Assembly (NCBI RefSeq): GCF_900099695.1
Contig: NZ_FNCY01000004.1
Coordinates: 180,841 to 244,840 of the forward strand
Length of the DNA stretch: 64,000 nucleotides
Direction: 5' to 3'
From: Propionivibrio dicarboxylicus
Lineage (GTDB): Bacteria > Pseudomonadota > Gammaproteobacteria > Burkholderiales > Rhodocyclaceae
Below, piece after piece: positions 17,455 to 26,707 of this stretch (the first letter of the stretch is position 1; each line of letters opens with the position of its first letter). The notes beneath the pieces are model-generated. The model saw nothing but the letters and a program-made list of their open reading frames with translations. It was not told where the DNA came from and ran no database searches. The translations under genes and the position numbers were made by a program.

Positions 17455-18219
17455 CTATTTCCGATCGAGGACGAGGCCGTGTTTCGTCGCGATCTTCTGA
17501 TACACCCCACTCTCCTTTACATTTCTCAGCGCATTGTTGAATCGGCCAAGCCATAGTTCGCTGTCGGGATAATCCCTTGACGTCATAAGGTAATTATCGC
17601 CAACCTGCAGTGGCCTTTCCAAAGTGAAGAACCTGATTTGTTCTTCTGGCGGGAATATCTTGCCGATAATATGCCATCCTAGAAAATCCAATGCGGGTAC
17701 AAGATCAACGCGACCCGTTTGGAGTTTCCTGAAGTTCTGCTCCTCCTGTGAGACATAGTCAACTTGAAGATCGGCATTCCGGAACATCGTCTCGTAGAAA
17801 TACCCCAACACACCGCCAATTCGATATGCTTTTAAATCAGAAAGTGTCGCAAATGGAATCGTCTTTCGCTTTCCGTCGACACTGTAATAAAAGAATTTCG
17901 TTTGCTTGCTGTACAGCGGCGCAGAAAAAACGAACTTCTGAGTTCTTTCCGGCGTGGGCACATAGGGAACTGCCGCCCAGGCGCTATGGTTCTCGACCGC
18001 AATTTCACATCGGCGCCACGGCATGTATTTGAAATCGAAAGTCACCCCCATCTGCTTCCCTATCTCCAAGAACAGGTCTGTCAAGAAGCTTTGTTCCGGA
18101 CGCTCACTGACATAAGGAGGGTGTTCGCTAGTAGCGACAACGAGAATCGTGTCAGACATGGCCGCCGACACCATACCAACAAAACAGGCGCTCAGCGCCA
18201 GAAGCCTTTTCCAAACCAT
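17455..18219 (-). CDS. Periplasmic solute-binding protein, family 3 type
   Basis: The 254-residue protein has a Sec signal peptide (about residues 1-22, ending AMS) and the SBP family-3 layout: LVVATSEHPPYVS near the N-terminus, a MPWRRCEIAV segment, and RIGGVLGYFYE at the lobe hinge. Such proteins bind amino acids or other small polar molecules. No ABC permease or ATPase gene is adjacent, so it may be an orphan, or serve a sensor. GGAAGGG precedes the ATG at 18219. Ligand unknown. Confidence 0.78.
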   Translation of the reverse strand: MVWKRLLALSACFVGMVSAAMSDTILVVATSEHPPYVSERPEQSFLTDLFLEIGKQMGVTFDFKYMPWRRCEIAVENHSAWAAVPYVPTPERTQKFVFSAPLYSKQTKFFYYSVDGKRKTIPFATLSDLKAYRIGGVLGYFYETMFRNADLQVDYVSQEEQNFRKLQTGRVDLVPALDFLGWHIIGKIFPPEEQIRFFTLERPLQVGDNYLMTSRDYPDSELWLGRFNNALRNVKESGVYQKIATKHGLVLDRK

Positions 18220-18822
18220 CTGAGGTACCCTTCCGCAAACTCGCGGAGCACACGGAAAATCGCTTTGTCATCCGGCAGAGCTCGCTCTTTCCACGATTTT
18301 GGCCCGGCTTCCGTCACTTAAGGTTATGTGAATGAAGTGCCTTTGTCATCCAGGGTCGCAAAATTTTATGGTGCCTATTCGTTTTCCGGATCGATATCGT
18401 CAGTAGCTCGTGCTTCCGCGCCGAAGACCAGGAATGCAGTCAAGGCGCTATCTTCGCGATATGCGAATGAATCGTCGTAATCGAGCTTGGCGGACCAGGT
18501 TACGCTTATCAAGCTACTTTTTGGCATGAGTGTGTCCACTTCCTGCCAAGCAGCTTTTGCTAGGCACATCGATAAGAGCCCCCCTTGCCCGACAAGCGGC
18601 GACTACCCGAGACGGTTTGTGGTCGTGCAGAAGAATGTTCCGATTGCTTCCCGGCGCCCGTGCCGACTTTGGTTGTGAACTACAGACTCGGCTGGGCAAT
18701 GTTCGAGTGCATCCCCTAGTCATCTGGCACCATCAGGCACGCTATCGGTCCCATCAGTCGGCCATACGACAGCCTCACGAGGCGCAGAGAGGAGATCCCT
18801 CTCTGCAAGCCAGTTCCGTGCT
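18220..18822 (-). other. 603-base intergenic region without a convincing gene
   Basis: It holds the upstream region of the binding-protein gene and the downstream region of dctP. A frame at 18375-18530 (minus) could encode about 50 residues but has only a distant GGAAG and no recognisable homology. No tRNA or clear terminator was seen. Confidence 0.5.
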
Positions 18823-19845
18823 TTACTTGATGGACAAAACCCGGGCGACCTCGGACTTGTAGAGCTTCTGGATTTCCGGATCGTAGCTGCTCATGAACTT
18901 GTCGATCACCGGCTGAACCGCCCGGCGCATCCGTTCCTGTTCGGCCGGGGCAACGTCGTTGTACTGCATCCCGGCCTTCTTCAGTTCGGCCACCGCCTCT
19001 TCTGCCGCCGTCAGGCTGACCTTGCGCTGGTGGTCACGCGCCTCGACTGCGGCATCCTTGAGGATTTTCTGCTCCGTTGCCGAGAGCTTGTCCCAGAACA
19101 TCTTGCTCACCAGGATAATGTTGGCCGCATAGACGTGGTTGGTGGCGCTGACGTACTTCTGAACTTCATAGAACTTGTTCGAGCGGATGACGTTGAACGG
19201 GTTCTCCTGGCCATCGACGGCCTTGGTTTCGAGCGCGGTGTAGAGCTCGCTGAAGCTGAGCGGCATCGGCGACGCCTTGAGCGCTTGGAAGCTCTCCAGG
19301 AAGACCGGATTCGGAATGACGCGAAGCTTGAGTCCCTGGAAGTCCTCGAGCTTGGCGACCGGACGCTTGCTGTTGGTGACGTTACGGAAGCCAAGATCCC
19401 AGAACGTCAGGGCCACCAGACCTTTTTCCGGAAGCTTTTGCATCAGGGCTTCGCCGAGCGGGCCGTCGACCAGCGCAAAGCCCTGCTTGTAGGTGCTCAC
19501 GGCAAACGGGAAGTCGATGACGCCGAGATCCTTGACGAGCCCGACCACCGACGTCGTCGCCGGCGATTGCATTTCCTGTGTGCCACCGCGCAAGGCCTGT
19601 GTCTGTTGCTGTTCGGTCCCGAGCTGATTGGACGGATATTCCTTGACCTGGATCTTGCCGCCGCTCTTTGCCGTGACGATTTCGGCGAATTTCTTGACGC
19701 CCGCACTAATCGGATGGTCAAGGTTGTTCAGATGCCCGAACCGTATGGTCCGCTGTTGAATATCGTCAGCGGCCACAGCCGATGACGAGGCCATCAGGCC
19801 GGCGAGAAGACAGGACAACAGAATACTTTGCGTTCGATTCTTCAT
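18823..19845 (-). CDS. dctP: TRAP transporter solute-binding protein DctP
   Basis: This is the periplasmic receptor of a tripartite ATP-independent transporter. The 340 residues begin with a signal peptide (cut about residue 25, AVA/ADD) and contain the DctP pattern, including LKLRVIPNPVF with the Arg that usually pairs with a substrate carboxylate, and NPFNVIRSNKFYEVQKY. GGAGGG precedes the ATG at 19845. It is the last gene of dctQMP, 137 bases after dctM. A C4-dicarboxylate or related organic acid is the usual substrate, but specificity is not proven here. Confidence 0.93.
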   Translation of the reverse strand: MKNRTQSILLSCLLAGLMASSSAVAADDIQQRTIRFGHLNNLDHPISAGVKKFAEIVTAKSGGKIQVKEYPSNQLGTEQQQTQALRGGTQEMQSPATTSVVGLVKDLGVIDFPFAVSTYKQGFALVDGPLGEALMQKLPEKGLVALTFWDLGFRNVTNSKRPVAKLEDFQGLKLRVIPNPVFLESFQALKASPMPLSFSELYTALETKAVDGQENPFNVIRSNKFYEVQKYVSATNHVYAANIILVSKMFWDKLSATEQKILKDAAVEARDHQRKVSLTAAEEAVAELKKAGMQYNDVAPAEQERMRRAVQPVIDKFMSSYDPEIQKLYKSEVARVLSIK

Positions 19846-19982
19846 GGAACCCTCCGGGTGGTGAACGATGCACTATGGACTGCGAACTCCAGGAAAGGGC
19901 AACAAGCGACGCCCCCTTTGTTCATGCCGGCCGTTCCCGCCATCATGCCGCACGCCCCGGCAAGGCGTGAAGCCGGGACACT

Positions 19983-21263
19983 CTAGGACAACCATTTCAT
20001 CGGCACGAGAACCAGCGACGGGAAAAACACGAGCAGGAACATCAGCGCCGTTTCCGCAATCAGGAACGGCCAGACGCCCTTGATGACGTCATCGAGGGAT
20101 TCCTTTGACACGCCCGCCACGACGTTCAGCACATTGCCGACCGGCGGCGTCAGCAGGCCGATCGCATTATTCATGATGAAGATGACGCCGAAATAGATCG
20201 GATCGATGCCGGCCTGTTTGACGACGGGGACGAGGATCGGTCCGAGGATCAGCACGGTCGGCATGAGATCGAGCGCGGTGCCGATGACGATGACCAGCAG
20301 CGTGATGACGAACATCAGCGTGATCGGGTTGTCCATGAACGGCTGCAGCAGGACGACCACCTGGGCGGGGATGTCGGCGACGGTAATCAGCCAGGCCGAG
20401 ACCATGGCGCTGGCGACGAGGAACATGATCGTCGCCGAGGTCCTGACGGCGGCGACCAGCACCCGGGGAATCATCGTCAGCTTGAGTTCGCGATAGATGA
20501 GCAATCCCGCGAACAGCGAGTAGAAGACGGCGACCGACGCCGCTTCCGTCGGCGTGAACACCCCTGCCTTCATGCCGCCGATGATCACCACGGGCAGCAC
20601 CAGGGCCCAGACGCCGTCCCTGAGCGCCTTGCGCAAGCGGGCGAAGTCCATCGTCCGGGGCGGCGCGTCCTTGAAGTCCTTGCGCGCCACCAGCCACCAG
20701 GTGGCGGCGAGAATCATGGCCATCATCAGTCCGGGGAAAATGCCGGCGAGAAACAGCTTGGTGATCGACAACTGGGCCGTCACCCCAAAAATGACGATGG
20801 GAATAGATGGCGGCACCACCGGCGCAATGCACCCGGCCGAGGCAATCAAGCCGGCCGAACGCGGAACGTTGTAATTGGCGTTGCGCATCATCGGGATCAG
20901 CAGCGCCGCGACCGCCGCGGTGTCGGCGACCGCCGACCCGGAAATGCTGGCGACGATCGCCGCGGCGATGATCGCCACATAACCGAGGCCACCGCGGACA
21001 TGCCCGACCAACGCATCGGCGACATCGACGATGCGCTGCGACAAGCCACCGGCATTCATCAGTTCGCCGGTCAGCATGAAAAACGGCACCGCCATCAGCG
21101 GGTAGTTGTTGGCGCCTTCCAAGAGGTTCTGGGCGACGATCTGGGAATCGAAATTCCCCATCTGGACCATCATCGCGACGCCGCAGATCAACAAGGAGAA
21201 GGCAATCGGCGCGCCGAGCGCCATGGCAGCCAGGAGCGCCAGGACAAAGGTTGCTATGGTCAT
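19983..21263 (-). CDS. dctM: TRAP transporter large permease DctM
   Basis: DctM is the ion-coupled channel subunit of the TRAP transporter in the inner membrane. Its 426 residues hold about 12 hydrophobic segments, with the conserved GCIAPVVPPSIP motif and PVGNVLNVV near the end, as in the family. It starts 11 bases after dctQ ends, so the two subunits are surely co-expressed. Length is standard. Confidence 0.95.
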   Translation of the reverse strand: MTIATFVLALLAAMALGAPIAFSLLICGVAMMVQMGNFDSQIVAQNLLEGANNYPLMAVPFFMLTGELMNAGGLSQRIVDVADALVGHVRGGLGYVAIIAAAIVASISGSAVADTAAVAALLIPMMRNANYNVPRSAGLIASAGCIAPVVPPSIPIVIFGVTAQLSITKLFLAGIFPGLMMAMILAATWWLVARKDFKDAPPRTMDFARLRKALRDGVWALVLPVVIIGGMKAGVFTPTEAASVAVFYSLFAGLLIYRELKLTMIPRVLVAAVRTSATIMFLVASAMVSAWLITVADIPAQVVVLLQPFMDNPITLMFVITLLVIVIGTALDLMPTVLILGPILVPVVKQAGIDPIYFGVIFIMNNAIGLLTPPVGNVLNVVAGVSKESLDDVIKGVWPFLIAETALMFLLVFFPSLVLVPMKWLS

Positions 21264-21274
21264 GGAGGATTCGC

Positions 21275-21772
21275 CTACTCGCCCGAGCGGGCGCTATTCG
21301 GAATGAGTTCGTCGCTGGGCATGCGGCCGGTGAGCTGGCGCCACAGCGAAACGGCCAGGACCAGGGCCATGCCGGCACTGGCGATCAGCAGCGAGGCCTG
21401 GATGATGCCCATCGGGATATTGGTCACGGGCGCCAGATCCTCCATGCCGAGGACGACCTGCTTCCACGATCCATGCACGAGCAGCAGACAGCAGAGCAGC
21501 GAGAGAAAATCGGCGAGGAAGCGACAGACGCGCCGCCCGGTGTCGCCGAACAGGCTGATGACGCTGCTCATGCCGAGGTGGGCGTTGTCCTTCATGACGA
21601 CCAGCGCCCCGATCAGCGTGATCCAGATGAAGAGAAAGCGCGACATCTCTTCCGAAAACATGATGCCCGTGTTGAAGCCATAACGCAGGACGACATTGCC
21701 GAAGACGAGCGTTGCCATCACGGCAAGCACGACCGCCAGCAGTCCTTCCACCCACTTCACGATTCTTGTCAT
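21275..21772 (-). CDS. dctQ: TRAP transporter small permease DctQ
   Basis: DctQ is the four-helix small membrane subunit that joins DctM. The start at 21772 is chosen because GAGAGGG lies just upstream and the protein then begins MTRIVKWVEGLLA, the usual form; in-frame starts up to 21958 would add a charged, non-homologous leader. It has 165 residues with four membrane segments and the conserved FSEEMSRFLFIWITLIGA region. It is the first gene of the operon and is divergent from the two-component genes. Confidence 0.92.
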   Translation of the reverse strand: MTRIVKWVEGLLAVVLAVMATLVFGNVVLRYGFNTGIMFSEEMSRFLFIWITLIGALVVMKDNAHLGMSSVISLFGDTGRRVCRFLADFLSLLCCLLLVHGSWKQVVLGMEDLAPVTNIPMGIIQASLLIASAGMALVLAVSLWRQLTGRMPSDELIPNSARSGE

Positions 21773-21880
21773 GATGCCCTCTCTGGTCATGCCCGTGCCA
21801 TGGCCTGTGCCGAATTCAGGAAAAGCGGCCGCCTGACAGGCGCCGCTTGCGCATCGCGGCGAGACCATTAAAGCAGCGCC

Positions 21881-21960
21881 ATGTATCGTCAATTTGTCCG
21901 CTGCGACGCGCTTTGTATCCTTCTGTGTCAAAGTCATCAGCGATACATCGCGATACATAG
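21881..21960. promoter_or_regulatory. Candidate response-regulator boxes CGATACAT
   Basis: Exact copies of CGATACAT occur at 21941-21948 and 21951-21958 as a direct repeat with a 10-base period, and a reverse copy (ATGTATCG) at 21881-21888. A weaker form (TTGTATCC) is at 21913-21920. The one-turn spacing is typical of OmpR-family dimers binding in tandem. The pair lies 55-72 bases ahead of the response-regulator ATG and the reverse copy about 110 bases ahead of dctQ. Confidence 0.5.
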
Positions 21961-22012
21961 CGGCGGTCGAAACGACTGGAAATCAACGCTGCGAGGGAGT
22001 TAAATTGACGCC

Positions 22013-22753
22013 ATGAACGAACCCAAATCGGCCCATATCCTGGTCATCGATGATGATCGCGACATTCGCGAACTGGTCGGCGAATATCTGGAGCAGAATG
22101 GTTTTCGCGTTTCCTGCGCCGGAGACGGAAAACAGATGGACAGCGTCCTGGCGAGCAAAGCGCCGATCGATCTGATCGTCCTCGACCTGATGCTGCCCGG
22201 CGAAGATGGGCTCTCGATTTTTCGCCGCCTGCGCGCCGACTATCGCCCGCCGATTCCCGTCCTCATGCTCACCGCCCGGTCCGACGATATCGATCGCATC
22301 ATCGGGCTCGAACTCGGCGCCGACGATTACCTGACCAAGCCCTTTGTGCCGCGCGAACTGGTCGCCCGGATCCGTGCGGTGTTGCGGCGGGTCCGCATGT
22401 TGCCGCCCTCGAGCGTGACCGAATCGAGCGCCCGCTCGGCGGCGTTTGGCGATTGGCGGCTCGACCTGCTGCAACGCAACCTGATCGACCAGCAAGGTGT
22501 CGTCACCCCGCTCGGCGGCGCCGAATACGCCCTGCTGCGCCTGTTTATCGATCATCCGCAACACATTTTCAGTCGCGACCAGTTGCTGACGCAATTGGCA
22601 CGCCGGGAGTTCGAGATTGAGGATCGCTCGATCGACCTGCGGGTCAGTCGCCTGCGCCGCCGGCTTGGCGATCATGCCCGCGATCCCAAGTACATCCGGA
22701 CGATTCGCAACGAGGGCTATGTCTTCGCTCAAGCCGTCAATTACGAGGCTTGA
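22013..22753 (+). CDS. OmpR-family response regulator
   Basis: The 246-residue protein has a receiver domain (about residues 8-120) with the acidic pocket D13-D14-D15, phospho-acceptor Asp58 in LIVLDLMLPGEDG and Lys in DDYLTKPF. A winged-helix domain (about 145-240) ends with the OmpR pattern RSIDLRVSRLRRRLGD and TIRNEGYVF. It overlaps its kinase gene and is divergent from dctQMP, so it probably activates transport of an organic acid on kinase signal. It may also control itself through the CGATACAT boxes. Confidence 0.95.
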   Translation: MNEPKSAHILVIDDDRDIRELVGEYLEQNGFRVSCAGDGKQMDSVLASKAPIDLIVLDLMLPGEDGLSIFRRLRADYRPPIPVLMLTARSDDIDRIIGLELGADDYLTKPFVPRELVARIRAVLRRVRMLPPSSVTESSARSAAFGDWRLDLLQRNLIDQQGVVTPLGGAEYALLRLFIDHPQHIFSRDQLLTQLARREFEIEDRSIDLRVSRLRRRLGDHARDPKYIRTIRNEGYVFAQAVNYEA

Positions 22754-22755
22754 CC

Positions 22756-24141
22756 GTGTTCCGCTCGCTATCCGCCCGTCTCTTCGCGATCCTGACGATC
22801 GGGCTCGGCGTCATCCAGATCGCCAGTTTCATCGGCTTCATGGCGTATCGAGGCCAGGAGATCAAGGAACAGATCACCCGTTTTCTCGGGGCCGACCTCT
22901 CGTTCGCCTACGACTTCATGCGCAGCCTTCCGCCCGAACAGCGCCTGGAATGGCTGGCCCGACTGAACCAGGGCTTTCATTACCGCTTTTCGCTGGAACC
23001 CGCATCGACACCCATCGTCGAGACGCCACCCAATGACGAACGACTGATCGAGCTGTCGGCGGTGCTGCGGGCGAACCTGCCGGCAGAAGCCAAGCTGAGC
23101 TTCCGCGAGCCTCCTGGCGTCCCCGCCTCGGCCAAGGACAAGTCGATCCAGACCGTGCTGGTACTCGATTCGCATCACGCCCTGGTGCTTCATCTGTTCG
23201 ACCCGTTCAGCATGCCCTCCGAAGGTTCGCTGATGGCCTTCCTGGTCTTCGTCTTGCTGGCGGTATCGCCCTTCGTCTGGTGGGCCGTCCGCGTGGCGAC
23301 GCGCCCGATCGATCGCATGCTCCTCACCATCGAGCAATTCGGCAAGCATCCGAATTCGCCGCCGGTCCCCGAAGCCGGCCCGGATGAACTGAAGAAGGCG
23401 GCGCAGGCGGTCAATGCCATGCGCGAACGAATCCTCCGGCATATCGAGGAAAGAACGCAAATCCTGGCGGCGATCGCCCATGATCTGCAGACGCCGTTGA
23501 CGCGGCTGCGCCTTCGTTGCGAAGCGCTGGTCGCCGGCTCGCAGCGCGATCACCTGATTCACGATGTCGAATACATGGCCGAACTCGTCACCGAAGGGCT
23601 CGATTACGCGCGCAGCGCGCAGTTGTCGGAGACCCTGACCGCGATCGAAGTCAATCAATGGCTCGAAGGGATGATTGACGATGCGCTCGATTCAGGCGCC
23701 CAGTGTCGTCTGACAGGACACGCCAACACCCCGTACTCGGGCGCCCTTCGCGCGCTGACGCGCGCCATGCAGAACCTCATCGAGAACGCGCTCAAATATG
23801 GCGAGGAAGCCGAGATCCGGATCGAGGACTCGCCGGAACGACTGTTGATTCGCGTGCTGGATAATGGCCCAGGACTGAGCGACGATATGCTCCCCAGGGT
23901 GTTTGACCCGTTTTTTCGCGTCGAACAGTCAAGAAGTCGCGAAACCGGCGGCAGCGGTCTCGGCCTGAGTATCGCGCGCAACATTATCTGTGCCCATGGC
24001 GGTGACATTCGTCTCGCCAATCGACCGGAAGGCGGCCTTGAAGTGAGCGTTGAATTGCCGCGGAAAATACCGGCAGGAACATCCTTGCCGAGAGACTCCG
24101 AAGATAGACGGTTACCCAACCCCAAATCCTTCCGGAGCTAA
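22756..24141 (+). CDS. Membrane sensor histidine kinase
   Basis: The GTG at 22756 is preferred, with GAGG (22745-22748) seven bases ahead; a TTG at 22750 overlapping the regulator stop is the alternative. The 461-residue protein has membrane segments at about 7-30 and 155-178, a periplasmic sensor region of about 120 residues, a HAMP-like linker, His242 in AHDLQTPLTRLRLR, the N-box NLIENALKYG, and G-boxes DNGPGLSD and GGSGLGLSI. It is the partner of the adjacent OmpR-type regulator. Confidence 0.94.
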   Translation: MFRSLSARLFAILTIGLGVIQIASFIGFMAYRGQEIKEQITRFLGADLSFAYDFMRSLPPEQRLEWLARLNQGFHYRFSLEPASTPIVETPPNDERLIELSAVLRANLPAEAKLSFREPPGVPASAKDKSIQTVLVLDSHHALVLHLFDPFSMPSEGSLMAFLVFVLLAVSPFVWWAVRVATRPIDRMLLTIEQFGKHPNSPPVPEAGPDELKKAAQAVNAMRERILRHIEERTQILAAIAHDLQTPLTRLRLRCEALVAGSQRDHLIHDVEYMAELVTEGLDYARSAQLSETLTAIEVNQWLEGMIDDALDSGAQCRLTGHANTPYSGALRALTRAMQNLIENALKYGEEAEIRIEDSPERLLIRVLDNGPGLSDDMLPRVFDPFFRVEQSRSRETGGSGLGLSIARNIICAHGGDIRLANRPEGGLEVSVELPRKIPAGTSLPRDSEDRRLPNPKSFRS

Positions 24142-24145
24142 AGTC

Positions 24146-24418
24146 ATGTACCTCTATATCGGCGGCGGGGTCCTGACTACCGACCACGAAACGGCTTCAT
24201 TTACTCATCCCGTATTTGTCTTTGAGTTCAACGCATACGGACCGGATGAGTTTCTCGAAGAAATTGCGATTGATGAGCGCCCCGTACGTGCTGCAGAATT
24301 TGTCGCCAGGACTTTTATCGCCGAGCAAGGAAAAGGCAGAAGATACTCGCACAATGAGTACAACCTGATCGCGCGATTCGCCGCCCTACCCCTCAGCGAA
24401 TATGGTTACGAGGAATAA
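24146..24418 (+). CDS. Hypothetical 90-residue protein
   Basis: The ATG at 24146 follows the kinase stop by four bases, with GGAG at 24133-24136. The protein is soluble and acidic, beginning MYLYIGGGVLTT, with no known motif. It has the compact composition of a real gene and appears to be the third gene of the two-component operon. Function is unknown; it might be a small accessory of the signalling pair. Confidence 0.6.
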   Translation: MYLYIGGGVLTTDHETASFTHPVFVFEFNAYGPDEFLEEIAIDERPVRAAEFVARTFIAEQGKGRRYSHNEYNLIARFAALPLSEYGYEE

Positions 24419-24718
24419 GGTTTTCCTTGGGCAAGGATCGGCATCATCGATCGCTGATTAGGGGGGAACCTATCCAGCAGAGCCCCACTCGTTGTGAAGT
24501 GGTTGTCGGCGGATCGACCGATTTTGACTTTGACAAGAGCGTCAAAACGCAACCCTCGACAAATTGTATTCAGAAAAAACCCATCAAAAGACTAGCGTTG
24601 TACCACAGTCATGTTATAGGTCGAATACGCAAAACCATATAGCATACTGTGTAGACAACCAGTCTCAAACTAGTAATTTCTGCTAACCAATACAACCAGT
24701 CAGCAACTGGAGATAACA
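24419..24718 (+). other. 300-base intergenic region, AT-rich towards its end
   Basis: No gene or RNA is recognised. Base composition falls to AT-rich from about 24530, in line with the different composition of the following block. It should contain the chemoreceptor promoter, which I cannot place with confidence. CTGGAGATAAC at the end is the ribosome site. Confidence 0.4.
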
Positions 24719-26350
24719 ATGTTTGAAAGCAATCGATTGTCTCATCGCCTATTACTGCTTGTGATCATTGCCATTATCGGCTTGGTGACCTTAGGCGGAA
24801 CATCTCTGTGGCTCTTGCGTAGTAGTCTTGAGGCCGCCGAACAGCGTCGAATCAACGATATCGTTGATTCAACGACCGCGACACTCGATTATTTCTACGC
24901 ACTAGAACAATCTGGCAAGTTGTCGCGTACAGATGCACAAAAGGAGGCACTAGCCGTTTTGCGCAAGACGCGCTTTGAACAAGGAAAGAACTACATTTTC
25001 ATCAACGGTCCAGACGGTAGCGTTGTGCTTTCGCCCCTAAAACCAGAAAGCGAAGGCACCAACATGCTCGGCAAGAAAACAGCAGATGGTGTCTTACTCT
25101 GGGACGAAATGACCGCAGCCATCAAAAAGGGAGAAGCACGAATGATCCCTTACAAATGGCCGAGAGTGGCTAATGGGGATCCGGAGCAGAAATATTCCTG
25201 GATTCGTCCTTATGCACCTTGGGGTTGGGCCGTCGGAACAGGAATCTACCTCACTGCTGTAGATGAAGCATATCGTTCTGGGCTTGCATGGACTGCTGTT
25301 ATTGGCATTATCCTGCTGAGCTTGATCGCTGGGGTATCTTGGATGGTTGTACGTAGCGTTATCCAGCAATTGGGGGGTGAACCGGGCTACGCTGTCCGAG
25401 CTATGCGGGCTTTGGCGCAAGGCGACCTAACCACGAATGTCAGAAATCTTGGCCGAGCGGATAGTCTGCTCGGTACCCTAGGACAAACCATTATACAACT
25501 GCGCTCGATGCTCTCCGAGATAGCGACCAATGCCGAAAGCGTGGCGAAACACTCGCAATCCGTGTCCAGTGCAACGCGTGATATAGCGTCGGCTTCCACA
25601 AAACAATCTGAATCAACTTCTTCGATTGCTGCTGCAATCGAAGAAATGACCGTCAGTGTCAATCACATTTCGGACAGCGCACAAAACTCTTCGGACAATG
25701 CCTTGAAGGGCGTAGCAGCCACTCACGAAGGCGAGGCTCTCGCATCTGATGCTGCGCTGGAAATGCGAAAGACCGCGACATCTGTGGGCGAGGCCGCCAC
25801 CAAAATCAGGGACCTCGTCGATCGTGCTAACGAAATCGGCACCATCGCGAATGTCATTAAAGACATCGCCGCTCAGACAAATCTGCTTGCTCTAAACGCG
25901 GCCATTGAAGCAGCACGCGCAGGTGAATCTGGGCGAGGATTTGCTGTTGTCGCTGACGAGGTTCGCAAGCTTGCCGAACGTACATCAAACGCAACGGTAC
26001 AAATTGAACAGATGTTGAAAGGTATTCAGGATGACACTCACCTCGCCGTAGAAGTCATGAACGATGTAGCAATTCAAGTCAAGAACGGTGTCGGGCAAGT
26101 TCAGGCTGTCGCCGATACGCTCCACGTGGTGCAAACAGAAGCCACTAACGCTCTCGGTGCATCTCGTGCCATCGCAGAGGGAACACGCGAACAGGTAACT
26201 GCCAGCACTTTAGTCGCTCAACAGGTCGAACAGATTTCTTTATCGGTAGAAACCACGACTGAATCAATGCGTTCTGCAGCAACTGCTGTTGAGTCCTTAG
26301 AGAAACTTGCCGAGAACTTGCATCGAATGACAGCTCGATTTAAGTATTGA
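24719..26350 (+). CDS. Methyl-accepting chemotaxis protein with a single-Cache sensor
   Basis: The 543-residue receptor has membrane helices at about 9-31 and 190-212. They flank a periplasmic sCache_2-type sensor with the [17 protein letters not shown] strand ([13 protein letters not shown]) and [22 protein letters not shown]-like linker and a cytoplasmic signalling domain follow. The hairpin tip [22 protein letters not shown] with [26 protein letters not shown] is intact, so it should reach CheA/CheW. GGAG precedes the ATG. Codon and base use is clearly more AT-rich than in the gsp or dct genes, suggesting different ancestry. Confidence 0.95.
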   Translation: MFESNRLSHRLLLLVIIAIIGLVTLGGTSLWLLRSSLEAAEQRRINDIVDSTTATLDYFYALEQSGKLSRTDAQKEALAVLRKTRFEQGKNYIFINGPDGSVVLSPLKPESEGTNMLGKKTADGVLLWDEMTAAIKKGEARMIPYKWPRVANGDPEQKYSWIRPYAPWGWAVGTGIYLTAVDEAYRSGLAWTAVIGIILLSLIAGVSWMVVRSVIQQLGGEPGYAVRAMRALAQGDLTTNVRNLGRADSLLGTLGQTIIQLRSMLSEIATNAESVAKHSQSVSSATRDIASASTKQSESTSSIAAAIEEMTVSVNHISDSAQNSSDNALKGVAATHEGEALASDAALEMRKTATSVGEAATKIRDLVDRANEIGTIANVIKDIAAQTNLLALNAAIEAARAGESGRGFAVVADEVRKLAERTSNATVQIEQMLKGIQDDTHLAVEVMNDVAIQVKNGVGQVQAVADTLHVVQTEATNALGASRAIAEGTREQVTASTLVAQQVEQISLSVETTTESMRSAATAVESLEKLAENLHRMTARFKY

Positions 26351-26707
26351 TTTCTGGCGTGAACCAGGGAAATTTGGTAACGGACAGTTTTTCCTGGTTC
26401 CGTTCAACCGGTTTTGATTAAGCTTGCCAATCAACTCGCGACGACTTCAATCGTAAACAATCTCCTCATTTCCCGGCTCAGAGGCATGAAGCAGTAATAC
26501 TCATTCACGTGCAATGCTAAGGATGCAAATCGAAAGGAACTGTAGACGACTCTTGCCGCCGTTTCACAGCTTTTCGGCCATTACATAAAATCGCTCGCTT
26601 CTAGAATGCTTTTAGCACTTGACCGGTGTTCTCAACAGTAGCAAAGCCAATTCTCGCCTGGTATTGTTGTCGCCACCAATTGGAGTCATTCCGTCTCGGA
26701 GTTTGCT
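26351..26707 (+). other. 357-base intergenic region
   Basis: No gene is recognised. An imperfect inverted repeat GAACCAGG...CCTGGTTC (26361-26368 and 26393-26400), with a large loop and no clear U-run, follows the chemoreceptor gene and might act as a weak terminator. The rest should hold the promoter of the next gene. Confidence 0.35.

Noticed and set aside
18375..18530. A possible 50-residue minus-strand gene in the gap before dctP
   Set aside because: Composition is plausible, but the only ribosome-like site is too far and no similarity is recognised. It is mentioned only in the intergenic entry.
19950..19976. CCCGGC/GCCGGG hairpin in the dctM-dctP gap
   Set aside because: A six-pair stem with a ten-base loop and no U-run is likely by chance at this GC content.
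20167..21378. A 403-residue minus-strand frame overlapping dctM
   Set aside because: It is the alternate frame of dctM, extremely rich in Arg/Ala/His, without homology.
26361..26400. Inverted repeat after the chemoreceptor gene as a terminator
   Set aside because: The loop is large, one arm is bulged, and no U-run follows, so it is noted only in the intergenic entry.
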